Below are positions 5,682 to 12,840 of a stretch of DNA of 12,840 nt, piece after piece. The stretch lies in the NCBI GenBank assembly GCA_019307665.1, contig JAFDJC010000071.1, forward strand, positions 1 to 12,840. Reading direction: 5' to 3'. How positions within the stretch are numbered: position 1 is the stretch's first letter; each line of letters opens with the position of its first letter. Both the position numbers and the translations under genes were made by a program. The notes beneath the pieces are model-generated. The model was not told the DNA's origin and ran no database searches. It saw only the letters and a program-made list of their open reading frames with translations. The DNA is from Deltaproteobacteria bacterium (GTDB taxonomy: Bacteria; Desulfobacterota; Desulfobacteria; Desulfobacterales; SURF-7).

Positions 5682-6717
5682 TATAAGTTATTTTAAAAGT
5701 ATATGCCGCTTGAGCAAGGCATTCGGAAAAATTCAGAGCAGAAAAAAACTTCTGGAACTTATTGTTGAAAGCGCTATAGACACAATGAACGGCAAAGCAG
5801 CCTGCCTTTTTCTTTTTGATGAAGAGAAAGATATATTTGTTCCTGCAGCACAGAAAGGCCTTTCAAAAAACTATGTCCATCAAAAACCTGAAAAAGCGGG
5901 AAAACATATCAAAAAGCTGGTTAAAAACGGGTATATTGCAATACAAGATGCTGTAAATGACAAACAATCGGATAACCACGATATAAAGGCAGCTGAGAGA
6001 ATTGCATCCATCCTTTCGGTACCGGTCATGGATAATGAACAAATCGTTGGTGTTCTTACGCTTTATACGGATCAGTCAAAAAAATTCTCAAAAGACGAGG
6101 TCAGCTTTTTACAGGCCCTTGCCGAACAAGGCGGCATGGCCATAGAACGAGCCCGCCTGATTGGTCAGCTCCGGAATAACACAAAGCTTTTCCATGATCT
6201 TTCAACTGGAATAAATTCCACGCTTAAAATTAATGAAATCATGCATAAACTTACGACAGGCCTGGCTAAAGCACTTAAGGCAAAAGGAGTTTCTATAAGT
6301 CTTATAGATGAAAAAAGCGGTGAACTGCGTCTTGTAGAATGCCATGGATTAAGCGATTCATATTGTGACAAAGGAGCAATAACGCGGGAAAAAATAGTCC
6401 CCGTTGTTCTGGACGGCAAAACGGTTATTATCGAAGATGCAAAGAGCGACGACAGTTTATCTTTCCATGTACAAAACCGGGAAGAGGGAGTTACTACCCT
6501 CCTTGCTGCCCCGATTAAAACAGTTAACGGCATTATCGGCATTATGCAGCTTTACTATGGCTACAAGAAGCGTTTTTTCGATGATGAAGTTTTAATGGTA
6601 AATACACTGGCCGGTCAGGCGGGAACAGCTGTTCAAAATGCTGCCTGCTATTTGACACTGGAAAACGAGATGGATGATCTGAAAAGTGACATATGGAGTC
6701 ATCGTTCATGGTTTTAA
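5671..6717 (+). CDS. Tandem GAF-domain sensor protein in the pha operon
   Basis: This is a 348-aa cytoplasmic protein made of two GAF domains (about residues 25-160 and 185-325) joined by a helical linker. Both show the family pattern: a beta core, then the ending SVPVMDNEQIVGVLTLY (116-132) or AAPIKTVNGIIGIMQLY (279-295), then F-x-x-DEV and a helix (LAEQGGMAIERA; LAGQAGTAVQNA). No kinase, cyclase, HTH or other output domain follows. The protein stops after a short tail ending in DIWSHRSWF. The start at ATG 5671 is preferred over ATG 5665 because GGGAGG (5656-5661) is 9 nt from it. It overlaps phaC by 11 nt, so translation is coupled. GAF domains bind small ligands or mediate dimerisation; the ligand and partner are unknown. 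It may sense a metabolite or redox state and act on PHA enzymes or on PhaR by contact. Confidence 0.85.
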   Translation: MPSDISYFKSICRLSKAFGKIQSRKKLLELIVESAIDTMNGKAACLFLFDEEKDIFVPAAQKGLSKNYVHQKPEKAGKHIKKLVKNGYIAIQDAVNDKQSDNHDIKAAERIASILSVPVMDNEQIVGVLTLYTDQSKKFSKDEVSFLQALAEQGGMAIERARLIGQLRNNTKLFHDLSTGINSTLKINEIMHKLTTGLAKALKAKGVSISLIDEKSGELRLVECHGLSDSYCDKGAITREKIVPVVLDGKTVIIEDAKSDDSLSFHVQNREEGVTTLLAAPIKTVNGIIGIMQLYYGYKKRFFDDEVLMVNTLAGQAGTAVQNAACYLTLENEMDDLKSDIWSHRSWF

Positions 6718-6734
6718 AATAAAGGAGCATCATC

Positions 6735-7163
6735 ATGATCGGAAAAACAATAGACCAGATAAAGAAAGGCGATTTTTCGGAGTTTACAAAGACAGTCTCT
6801 GAATCAGATATTTATCAGTACGCTGGAATAACAGGGGACTTTAACCCGGCGCATGTAAATGAAACCTATGCCGCCAAGACCTTTTTTAAAGCCAGGATCG
6901 CCCATGGTATGCTTTCAGCTGGTTTTATTTCAGCCATACTCGGCAACCATCTGCCCGGACCGGGTTCTATATATATAAAACAGGAGCTTAACTTTCTTGC
7001 CCCGGTTTATATAGGAGACACTATCACCGCCCGTGCTGAAGTCATTGAAGTAGATATGGAAAAGAACAGGGTCACTTTGAAAACAGACTGTTTTAACCAG
7101 GACGGTAAAGCAGTTATCGAAGGTAAAGCTGTATTGAGCCCGCCAAAAAAGCCTAAAGAGTAG
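6735..7163 (+). CDS. phaJ: (R)-specific enoyl-CoA hydratase, MaoC/PhaJ type
   Basis: This 142-aa hot-dog-fold hydratase converts trans-2-enoyl-CoA from beta-oxidation into (R)-3-hydroxyacyl-CoA, the direct substrate of PHA synthase. The hydratase-2 motif is complete: GDFNPAH with Asp35 and His40, the same 5-residue spacing as the catalytic Asp31/His36 of Aeromonas PhaJ, followed by RIAHGML. The length matches single-domain PhaJ. The start has AAGGAG 7 nt upstream and the gene follows the GAF gene by 17 nt, so it is probably the last member of the operon. Its presence, and the absence of phaA/phaB nearby, suggests that monomers come from fatty-acid or butyrate oxidation. A broader MaoC-like hydratase role cannot be excluded from sequence, but the operon position strongly favours PHA. 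Confidence 0.88.
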   Translation: MIGKTIDQIKKGDFSEFTKTVSESDIYQYAGITGDFNPAHVNETYAAKTFFKARIAHGMLSAGFISAILGNHLPGPGSIYIKQELNFLAPVYIGDTITARAEVIEVDMEKNRVTLKTDCFNQDGKAVIEGKAVLSPPKKPKE

Positions 7164-7170
7164 CCTCGTT

Positions 7171-7383
7171 TCAATTATTTGAGATGGTTGGCTGGCCGTT
7201 GTAGATCAGTTGGTTTTTTGACTGAAATTCGAGAGTTGTCTGCTCGCCCTCCTCTTGGCACTGCCAGCAGCCTTTCAGGAGTGCATAACCCTCTATCGCG
7301 TTACTGGACAGGTTTAGAAGCAAAACGAATGCCATCGCCAAAACAACGCTAACAAAAACCTTAAATAATTTGTAGTTTGTCAT
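7171..7383 (-). CDS. Short secreted lipocalin-like protein, probably truncated
   Basis: This encodes 70 aa with a clear signal peptide: a Lys-containing start, a hydrophobic core (VFVSVVLAMAFVLLLNL, residues 9-25) and a likely cleavage after SNA (residue 29). The mature part begins with a motif of the kind GCWQC-x-GEQTTLEF-x-SKNQLIYNGQP, which reads like the first strands of small lipocalin-like secreted proteins. In such proteins a further 50-70 residues usually follow, whereas here a TGA comes after only about 41 mature residues, 8 nt from the convergent phaJ stop. I infer a gene cut at its 3' end by a rearrangement, or a naturally short relative. The ribosome binding site is weak (AGGAT-like). 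It is not related to the PHA genes by function that I can see. Confidence 0.5.
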   Translation of the reverse strand: MTNYKLFKVFVSVVLAMAFVLLLNLSSNAIEGYALLKGCWQCQEEGEQTTLEFQSKNQLIYNGQPTISNN

Positions 7384-7879
7384 GATCGCCTATCCTGTAA
7401 CAGTTTATATTATTTTTGGGATTGACTAGAACAGAGGGTCCTCTCTCCCACTTCCTTGTGGTCACTGACTATTTTTATATGTTTTTATTATAAGTGAAAA
7501 TTATTTATGTAGTCTCATAACAATAAATATTAGATAAATCATATAAAATCAAGAGGTTTTCCTAAAACACCCTCGGATCCCTTCAAAAAGGTTAATATCT
7601 CACAAAATTTACAGGAACCAGAAAATCTTTCGATCCTCCTCTGAATATGTATTGTGAAATCGATTAGTTCTATTTGAAACAGGAAAACTTTTTGGGGAAA
7701 GTTTAATATTTTTATTGGGACACTTGTGTATCATCGAAGCAATTAAATGAATATAGTTGAATACCGGTTTCGAGAGCCTGGCCATAAATATATGATATTA
7801 TAAAATAATATAAGTTTTAGAAACTTTTAGACATGGCACAGTATTTGATAGTATATATAGGGAGATAAGCCGAGGTAAT
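7384..7879. other. Gene-free AT-rich spacer upstream of the glycosyltransferase operon
   Basis: No gene is supported in this stretch of about 500 bp. It contains a 7-bp hairpin AAACTTT-N6-AAAGTTT (7685-7704), a palindrome AAGTTT-TAG-AAACTT (7812-7826) built from the same hexamers, a weak GAGG-rich inverted repeat AGAGG-GT-CCTCT (7433-7444), and a sigma54-like motif at 7834-7849. The second palindrome lies 8-14 bp from the putative promoter and could be an operator. Confidence 0.6.
7834..7849 (+). promoter_or_regulatory. Near-sigma54 promoter motif before the glycosyltransferase operon
   Basis: TGGCAC-AGTAT-TTGAT matches the sigma54 consensus TGGCAC-N5-TTGCW except that the -12 GC reads GA. 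That base is usually conserved, so the call is weak. A start near 7859 would give a 20-nt leader to the ATG at 7880. An alternative sigma70 reading uses TATATA at 7852-7857, with only a poor -35 (TTAGAC 7827-7832, 19 nt away). Confidence 0.3.
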
Positions 7880-8197
7880 ATGAAATTAATTAGATCTCTA
7901 AATGAAAAATTTGAAAGCCAGTCCGCTATATACTGGGGAAATATGTCCAGGTTTACCAACCTTCTTACTATTCTGAACCTGTCCCTGTTTTTTATCAGTG
8001 AGTTAGTTATTACTCATGGATATTACTATACTTACTATTCACTGTTGTGTCTCGGGATTGTTCACCTCGGTCTGCTTATTCCATTTGGTCTGTTTAACAG
8101 GCTCTGGTACTACTGCATTGTTATGGTTTTTGAAGCTGTTGCGATTCATTTTTTTGTTATAAGCGTATGGTACTGGATTATTACAAATAAAACATGA
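7880..8197 (+). CDS. Small polytopic membrane protein of unknown function
   Basis: This 105-aa protein has three predicted membrane helices (about residues 27-46, 52-72 and 77-101), a short cytoplasmic N-terminus with several charged residues (KLIRSLNEKFE), and many aromatic residues in the loops (YYYTYY, WYY, WYW). I do not recognise the family. A GAGG lies about 5-8 nt before the ATG, and the stop overlaps the next gene's upstream region (ATGA at 8194-8197), so it is the first gene of a tightly packed operon with the secreted protein and the two glycosyltransferases. A role as an accessory subunit of the membrane glycosyltransferase is possible but only inferred from position. Confidence 0.65.
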   Translation: MKLIRSLNEKFESQSAIYWGNMSRFTNLLTILNLSLFFISELVITHGYYYTYYSLLCLGIVHLGLLIPFGLFNRLWYYCIVMVFEAVAIHFFVISVWYWIITNKT

Positions 8198-8205
8198 GGT
8201 GCGTT

Positions 8206-9057
8206 ATGAAAAAAATAATTCTGTTTTTTACCGCGGCATCATTTTTTTTTAGTTTTTCATCAGCTTTTTCCAGTGATTTTTATTCAAACCCATACTGGAA
8301 TACTGGAAAAGCCGAGTACCAGCTGTATGAAGCCCGGATTAAAAAATATGGTATCATGAGAACTGCCGAAGTTAAAATAATTATGGTAAAAGAGCCCTTT
8401 GATATGGAAAAGATTGTAAAAACCCGAAGGGAAAAAAATGCCGATGATGTGATCAAGATGAACTATATACAGGTAATCCCTACCGGTGTTTACAACTACT
8501 ATCAGACAGCCTCAATATTTTTCCATAGGAAAACCGGCACCGTGATGAAATACACAATGAGCAGCCAGGACGGCTGCGGAAACACTTTTATGGAATATCT
8601 TCTGAAAGACACACGGCATGAGTTCAAATTTTATTCCTATTTTGATGATGAAGGTGATAAAGAGATATCGATTGAGCGTGGGAATTTCTTTTTTTATGAT
8701 AGCCTGCCGATATCTCTCCGCCCTATGCTGAATGGAACCGGCCTGCATAAAATAATGCTGGCAAGATCCTTTATTTCAAACAGGACGGAACCTGTAAAAA
8801 TTGAAGAGGCAGAAGTTATCATAAAACAGATCAGAACCATTTCAATAAAAGGTAAGGCATATACGCCGGTATACAAGGCAGTGGTGAAATGCCTGGATAA
8901 AACAGATACCCTTTATTTTGAAACTGTGTTTCCCTATCGCTTGCTTAAGTGGGATAAGAATAGCGGGGACAGTCTCACGTTAAAGGGAAGCAAGTTTTTT
9001 TATTACTGGGAATATACCAAGCCTGAAAACGCTGACTTTTTGATGCAGCAGCAGTAA
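8206..9057 (+). CDS. Secreted protein of unknown function
   Basis: This 283-aa protein has a typical signal peptide (MKKIILFFTAASFFF, cleavage around residues 20-23) and a beta-rich mature part. The start at ATG 8206 is chosen over ATG 8194 because GAGG (8196-8199) is 6 nt upstream and the signal peptide then begins MKK. Features in order are YWNTGKAEYQLYEA (30-43), RYG-like KKYG then AEVKIIMVKEPF, a polar central part with MSSQDGCGNTFMEY around residues 121-134, and a C-terminal ending in a Tyr/Trp-rich strand (FYYWEYTKP). From memory it resembles secreted proteins of Bacteroidota that are often mislabelled as septum formation inhibitor; it has no Maf-like catalytic motif. It lies between a small membrane protein and two glycosyltransferases, so a periplasmic role in glycan binding or export is plausible but unproven. 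Confidence 0.7.
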   Translation: MKKIILFFTAASFFFSFSSAFSSDFYSNPYWNTGKAEYQLYEARIKKYGIMRTAEVKIIMVKEPFDMEKIVKTRREKNADDVIKMNYIQVIPTGVYNYYQTASIFFHRKTGTVMKYTMSSQDGCGNTFMEYLLKDTRHEFKFYSYFDDEGDKEISIERGNFFFYDSLPISLRPMLNGTGLHKIMLARSFISNRTEPVKIEEAEVIIKQIRTISIKGKAYTPVYKAVVKCLDKTDTLYFETVFPYRLLKWDKNSGDSLTLKGSKFFYYWEYTKPENADFLMQQQ

Positions 9058-9075
9058 AACGGAGTTTTAAATTAA

Positions 9076-10569
9076 ATGACGGAATTGTTTTTCAAAGCAC
9101 TGGCTATTATTTATTTTATGACAGCAGGAACCTTAGTGATTTATGGCCTTAACTGCTATATAATGATCTTCCTTTTTAAAAAGGGGACAAAAAAAGCGGA
9201 AGCTTTCAGAAAAAGCATTTATGAACAATCCGGCGATCTTTCTGAATATACGGCAAAACATCAGGGCCTTCCTTCTATTACAACACAACTCCCGATTTAC
9301 AATGAATACAATGTTGCCGAGCGTGTTATTAAGGCTGCATGCAATATGAAGTACCCTAAAGATTTGCATGAAGTTCAAGTGCTGGATGACTCAACCGATG
9401 AAACAAGTGAGCTCATTGCCAAGGTTGCAGCTGATCTTTGCGCTATAGGACATGATATTAAAATTATACGGCGGAAAAACAGGACTGGATTTAAAGCAGG
9501 GGCTCTTGCCGAAGGGCTCAAACAGGCGAAAGGGGAACTTATAGCGATATTTGATGCTGATTTTGTGCCGCCCGAGGATTATCTTTTAAAGACAGTCCCG
9601 TTCTTTCTTGAGAATTCAGATCTTGGCCTTGTGCAGGCCCGCTGGGGTCATCTGAACAGGCGTGTATCTCTTCTTACAAGGGCTCAGTCAATCGGCATCG
9701 ATGGTCATTTCATGGTTGAGCAGTCAGCGCGCAACTGGAGCGGACTTTATATGAACTTCAACGGAACGGCAGGCATATGGCGCAAGCCGGCCATATATGA
9801 CGGGGGAGGCTGGCAGTGGGACACACTTACTGAAGACATGGATCTTTCATACCGCGTCCAGTTTGCAGGGTGGAAGACACTGTATCTACCCGACCTGGTT
9901 GTACCTGCTGAAATCCCTGAAGATATCAGTGCCTTTAAAAGCCAACAGTTTAGATGGGCGAAGGGTTCAATACAAACCGCCATAAAACTCCTTCCTCAAA
10001 TTTTTACAACACCCTCGTCTTTGTTTAAAAAAATAGAGGCTTTTTTCCACCTAACGCATTACATGGTTCACCCTATGATGGCTATACTGGCGGTTCTCGC
10101 ACTTCCGGTTCTGCTGACGCTCGATGCCGCACCTGGTGCTGTCCTTTTTGTTTTATTGGCAGTGCTCCTGTGCTTTGCCATGGCAGCTCCCAGCACTATG
10201 TATATTGTCAGCCAGCAGGCGGCTTACTATAACTGGAAACGCAAAATTGTATTCCTTCCATTTCTTGTTGCTGTGGGTACGGGCCTCGCGGTGTCAAACA
10301 CACGTGCGGTTTTTGAAGCTGTTTGCGGTATAAAAAGTGGTTTTATCCGCACACCCAAAAAGGGCAACAGGGGAATAAAAAATTACCGTGTCAAAATGCC
10401 GTGGACAGCAGTGCTGGAAATCATCCTCGGGTTTCACTGCGTTGTTTCCCTGTTTTTTTATCTCTCTTTTGGCAAATACCTTGTTGGACCATTCCTGGCC
10501 ATATATGCGGCAGGGTTTCTTTTTACAGGTTTTTTGACAGTAGTACAGTCTTTTATTAAAAATGGATAA
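9076..10569 (+). CDS. Membrane-embedded processive family 2 glycosyltransferase (CESA/CslA-like)
   Basis: This 497-aa enzyme has one N-terminal membrane helix (about 5-34), a cytosolic GT2 domain (about 65-300) and several C-terminal helices (about 325-410 and 445-492). All hallmarks of processive beta-glycan synthases are present: DDSTDE (104-109), DAD (160-162), TED (252-254) and Q-x-x-RW (290-294, followed by AKG). FIRTPKKG at 423-430 resembles the loop conserved in CslA-like enzymes. There is no PilZ domain and no bcsB-like partner nearby, so it is not a standard bacterial cellulose synthase. It would build a beta-linked polysaccharide or glycolipid from a nucleotide sugar and pass it through the membrane; glucan and mannan are both possible. 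GGAG lies 11 nt before the ATG. Its last 8 nt overlap the next gene, which implies coupling. Confidence 0.88.
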   Translation: MTELFFKALAIIYFMTAGTLVIYGLNCYIMIFLFKKGTKKAEAFRKSIYEQSGDLSEYTAKHQGLPSITTQLPIYNEYNVAERVIKAACNMKYPKDLHEVQVLDDSTDETSELIAKVAADLCAIGHDIKIIRRKNRTGFKAGALAEGLKQAKGELIAIFDADFVPPEDYLLKTVPFFLENSDLGLVQARWGHLNRRVSLLTRAQSIGIDGHFMVEQSARNWSGLYMNFNGTAGIWRKPAIYDGGGWQWDTLTEDMDLSYRVQFAGWKTLYLPDLVVPAEIPEDISAFKSQQFRWAKGSIQTAIKLLPQIFTTPSSLFKKIEAFFHLTHYMVHPMMAILAVLALPVLLTLDAAPGAVLFVLLAVLLCFAMAAPSTMYIVSQQAAYYNWKRKIVFLPFLVAVGTGLAVSNTRAVFEAVCGIKSGFIRTPKKGNRGIKNYRVKMPWTAVLEIILGFHCVVSLFFYLSFGKYLVGPFLAIYAAGFLFTGFLTVVQSFIKNG

Positions 10570-12667
10570 AATTCGGGACAACTTGACAACGCACAGGCGC
10601 CTGTCAGTAATTCTTTTTTCCGGCAATATACTGCTCATGTTTTTCCTTTGCCTAAAGGGCGGTTTTTTCGGTTTTATAGGAAAATATTTCCTGGATATCG
10701 GTTTCCTCGGAATTGACTACAAGATTCCGGCCGGACAATTTATCCTTTTATACAATGCTACCTGGCTGATTAGTGTCGCCATTTTTTTTCTTTATCCTAA
10801 AAACCTTTCTTTTAAAAAAAATATTCTGCTTATTCTAATACTTTCCCTTGTATGCCGTTTAGCGCTAATTCCCCATGAGCCTTCAGACGATATTAACAGG
10901 TATCTGTGGGAAGCTCGTCTTATAAATGAAGGGATAAATCCTTATCACCATGCGCCTGATGATCCTGCACTGGAAGCCATTGCCCGAACAGATCCATATC
11001 ATACGAAGATTAACCATCCATATAACCCTGCGGCATACCCCCCGTTTGTCCTGTATTTTTTTTCTTTTCTGATCCGTATAAGCTATACTCCCTTAATTAT
11101 AAAATTTTTCATGATATTGTTTGATATGGCGGCGGTCTGGTTCATCATGCTGCTTCTTGAACAGCGACAGATTGATCTAAGGTGGACATTGCTATATGCG
11201 CTTAATCCTTTGATACTTTACAGCTTTGCCGGTCAAGGGCATTTTGATGCAATGCAGAGTTTTTTTCTCCTTGGCGCTATCTTCTTTTATGACAGGAAAA
11301 AATGGTTTTTAATGTTTGTATTTGCCGGGCTGGCGATTCAGACAAAATACGTAGCAGCTGCCGCAATTCCGTTTCTTATCAGGAGAGATAATATAAAGAA
11401 TATATGGATACTTCCTGTTATCGTTGCGGCCCCTTATATTCCTCTTATTGATTCTCAGTGGAAGCAGTTTTTTTACTGTATCATAAAATTTGGAGATGAA
11501 TATGCTTTTAACGGCTCCATACATGGTCTGCTTCGTGCTGCCACGGGAGGAATAACCCCGGCAACTGACATATGTAAAATAATGTTGGTTGTATCGCTTG
11601 CGCTGGGCCTGTTTTTTTTCCATCCGGAACGGCGCAGTCGCTTTGGGTATGATCCGATACAAGGGTGCCTTTTTGCGTTCAGCGCACTTCTTATTTTTGC
11701 TCCAACTGTACATTTTTGGTATATAGCATGGATAATTCCATTTGCAGTTATTAATCAGAGAATGTCCTGGATAGTGCTTTCACTGTCAATCAGTCTGTAT
11801 TTTGTTGCAAATGGAATTTTACATCATACCGGGCAGTGGGATCTTCCTGTTTGGGCCCAGGTTGCAGAATGGATCCCTTTTGCCATAATATTTTTTCTTG
11901 AGGTGTCCTGCTTTTTTAAAAGACTAAAGTATTCTTTTGGGAGTAAATTTCCTGAAACAGTTTCAGTTGTAATCCCTGTAAAAAATGAAGAAACCCGTGT
12001 TGAAAAATGCATAAAAAGTGTTCTGACTGACAAAGCTGTCTGTGAAGTAGTTGTGGTTGATGCCGGTTCCAGTGATAATACTGTAGAAATTGCAAGACAC
12101 TCAGGTGTAAAAGTGATAAATCACTCTGCACCACCCGAGAAAGGTGGAGGACGCGGGGGACAGATATGTCGAGGAATAAAATCAGTGTCCGGCGATGTGG
12201 TAGCTGTAGTACATGCTGATACGGATGTGGAGGGTCCTATTTTTACGAAAATTATCAATTTTCTTAAAAAACATCCGGATGTAATTGGTGGCGCTGTCGG
12301 AAGCATGTTCGACCAGACGAGTATTCGACTTAGACTTGTTGAAATAGCCAATGATTTTCGCATGGTATTTTTAGGTATCAGTTTTGGAGACCAGGTACAG
12401 TTTTTCAGGCGAAAACCTATTATTGAAAACGATTTTTTCCCTGATATACCGCTTATGGAGGATGTGGAATTTAGTATCAGGCTGCACGGCATGGGACGTC
12501 AGATTTATCTATTTGAGAAAATTGTTGTTTCATCAAGGAGATGGCAGGTTGTTGGATATAAAAATTTTTTTTCGGTTATTTGGAGGGTAGCATTATACTT
12601 AATACTGCGAATCAGAAAGGAACCTGACACAGCTTCATTGTACAGAAGCTATTATGGTAAAGGTTAA
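10562..12667 (+). CDS. Fusion of a GT-C-like membrane glycosyltransferase with a TIGR04283-like GT2 domain
   Basis: This is a 701-aa two-part protein. Residues 1-455 form a polytopic membrane domain with about ten to twelve helices. The first large loop carries an acidic, aromatic motif, PSDDINRYLWEARL (107-120) then GINPYHHAPDDP (124-135), typical of lipid-linked GT-C/GT87-type mannosyltransferases. Residues 463-701 are a cytosolic GT2 domain: SVVIPVKNEE (468-477), VVDAGSSDNT (498-507), GRGGQICRG (530-538), HADT (551-554), GDQVQFFRR (609-617), PLMEDVE (630-636) and SSRRW (657-661). The spacing and wording of these motifs fit the TIGR04283 transferase family (named for its radical SAM/selenodomain neighbours). 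It overlaps the preceding GT2 gene by 8 nt. It may add sugars to a lipid carrier on both faces of the membrane; donor and acceptor are unknown. Fusion of these two classes is unusual in my experience. Confidence 0.82.
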   Translation: MDKIRDNLTTHRRLSVILFSGNILLMFFLCLKGGFFGFIGKYFLDIGFLGIDYKIPAGQFILLYNATWLISVAIFFLYPKNLSFKKNILLILILSLVCRLALIPHEPSDDINRYLWEARLINEGINPYHHAPDDPALEAIARTDPYHTKINHPYNPAAYPPFVLYFFSFLIRISYTPLIIKFFMILFDMAAVWFIMLLLEQRQIDLRWTLLYALNPLILYSFAGQGHFDAMQSFFLLGAIFFYDRKKWFLMFVFAGLAIQTKYVAAAAIPFLIRRDNIKNIWILPVIVAAPYIPLIDSQWKQFFYCIIKFGDEYAFNGSIHGLLRAATGGITPATDICKIMLVVSLALGLFFFHPERRSRFGYDPIQGCLFAFSALLIFAPTVHFWYIAWIIPFAVINQRMSWIVLSLSISLYFVANGILHHTGQWDLPVWAQVAEWIPFAIIFFLEVSCFFKRLKYSFGSKFPETVSVVIPVKNEETRVEKCIKSVLTDKAVCEVVVVDAGSSDNTVEIARHSGVKVINHSAPPEKGGGRGGQICRGIKSVSGDVVAVVHADTDVEGPIFTKIINFLKKHPDVIGGAVGSMFDQTSIRLRLVEIANDFRMVFLGISFGDQVQFFRRKPIIENDFFPDIPLMEDVEFSIRLHGMGRQIYLFEKIVVSSRRWQVVGYKNFFSVIWRVALYLILRIRKEPDTASLYRSYYGKG

Positions 12668-12738
12668 CGATAGAGTATACAAAACGTTTAATTGATATAA
12701 CGCGGTATGCTGACACGCATTCAAATGGAGGTAACAAA

Positions 12739-12822
12739 ATGGCTCGTCTTAAAAAAATGACAGAACCTGAAAGAATACATCTTGAAAGTGTAAACTGCCC
12801 AACCAGGCCAGGACTCACGTAA
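12739..12822 (+). CDS. Very short reading frame with strong RBS, perhaps a broken gene start
   Basis: A 27-codon frame (MARLKKMTEPERIHLESVNC, then PTRPGLT and TAA) follows a near-perfect GGAGGT 7 nt before the ATG. The first 21 residues have the charged, helical look of a normal protein N-terminus and, from memory, recall the start of small GrdB-like (glycine/betaine reductase selenoprotein B family) proteins, where the sequence continues after CPT with F-E/D-T. Here the frame ends at once, near a small inverted repeat CTCAC-N6-GTGAG (about 12814-12829). It could be a disrupted gene, a leader peptide or an artefact. The window ends 18 nt later, so this cannot be settled here. Confidence 0.35.
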   Translation: MARLKKMTEPERIHLESVNCPTRPGLT

Positions 12823-12840
12823 AAGTGAGGCGCTTTCCAA

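Noticed and set aside
7172..7189. Similarity of the sequence after phaJ (CAATTATTTGAGATGGTT) to that after phasin 1 (3125-3145)
   Set aside because: The match needs two gaps, is short and AT-rich, and one copy is within a coding frame on the other strand, so chance is the simplest reading.
12121..12492. Open frame of 123 codons antisense to the GT2 domain of the fusion protein
   Set aside because: It is a mirror of a clearly coding sequence with intact GT2 motifs and has no supporting start signal.

Overview
The window reads as an AT-rich stretch (roughly 40% GC by eye) from a chromosome of an anaerobic Desulfobacterota-type bacterium, probably Desulfobacterales. The evidence is a class III (PhaE plus PhaC) polyhydroxyalkanoate (PHA) synthase preceded by very short phasins, a PhaR regulator, and the style of the downstream glycosyltransferases. 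This placement is inferred from gene content; no rRNA or other phylogenetic marker is present.

Positions 1-721 are gene-free and repeat-rich. They hold a 24-bp-period direct repeat, two REP-like hairpins and an exact 28-bp tandem duplication, and they end in a promoter. Positions 722-7163 form a PHA storage locus. It contains an intracellular PHA depolymerase (phaZ, +); the regulator phaR (-), which meets phaZ tail to tail; a first phasin (+) whose start region is a 36-bp triplication; a 380-bp gap with a strong hairpin and a 22-bp x3 array; and then a tight operon of phasin 2, phaE, phaC, a tandem-GAF protein and a PhaJ-type (R)-enoyl-CoA hydratase. Together these genes cover monomer supply from beta-oxidation (PhaJ), polymerisation (PhaEC), granule coating (phasins), mobilisation (PhaZ) and feedback control (PhaR). 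No phaA or phaB lies in the window. TGC-rich palindromes sit at nearly the same place just upstream of the -35 boxes of phaZ and phasin 1, and another lies over the predicted phaR start site, so a small PhaR regulon is the simplest reading.

Positions 7171-7383 (-) encode a short secreted protein that looks like the N-terminal half of a lipocalin-like protein. Positions 7384-7879 are a gene-free, very AT-rich spacer with small palindromes and a near-sigma54 motif.

Positions 7880-12667 (+) form a second operon: a small three-helix membrane protein, a secreted protein of unknown function, a membrane-embedded processive GT2 of the CESA/CslA type, and a large fusion of a GT-C-like polytopic membrane domain with a TIGR04283-like GT2 domain. 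It probably makes or exports an envelope or extracellular glycan. The operon as a whole is not one I recognise and is the best candidate for an undescribed system. The window ends in a very short, strongly RBS-preceded reading frame that may be the broken start of a longer gene.
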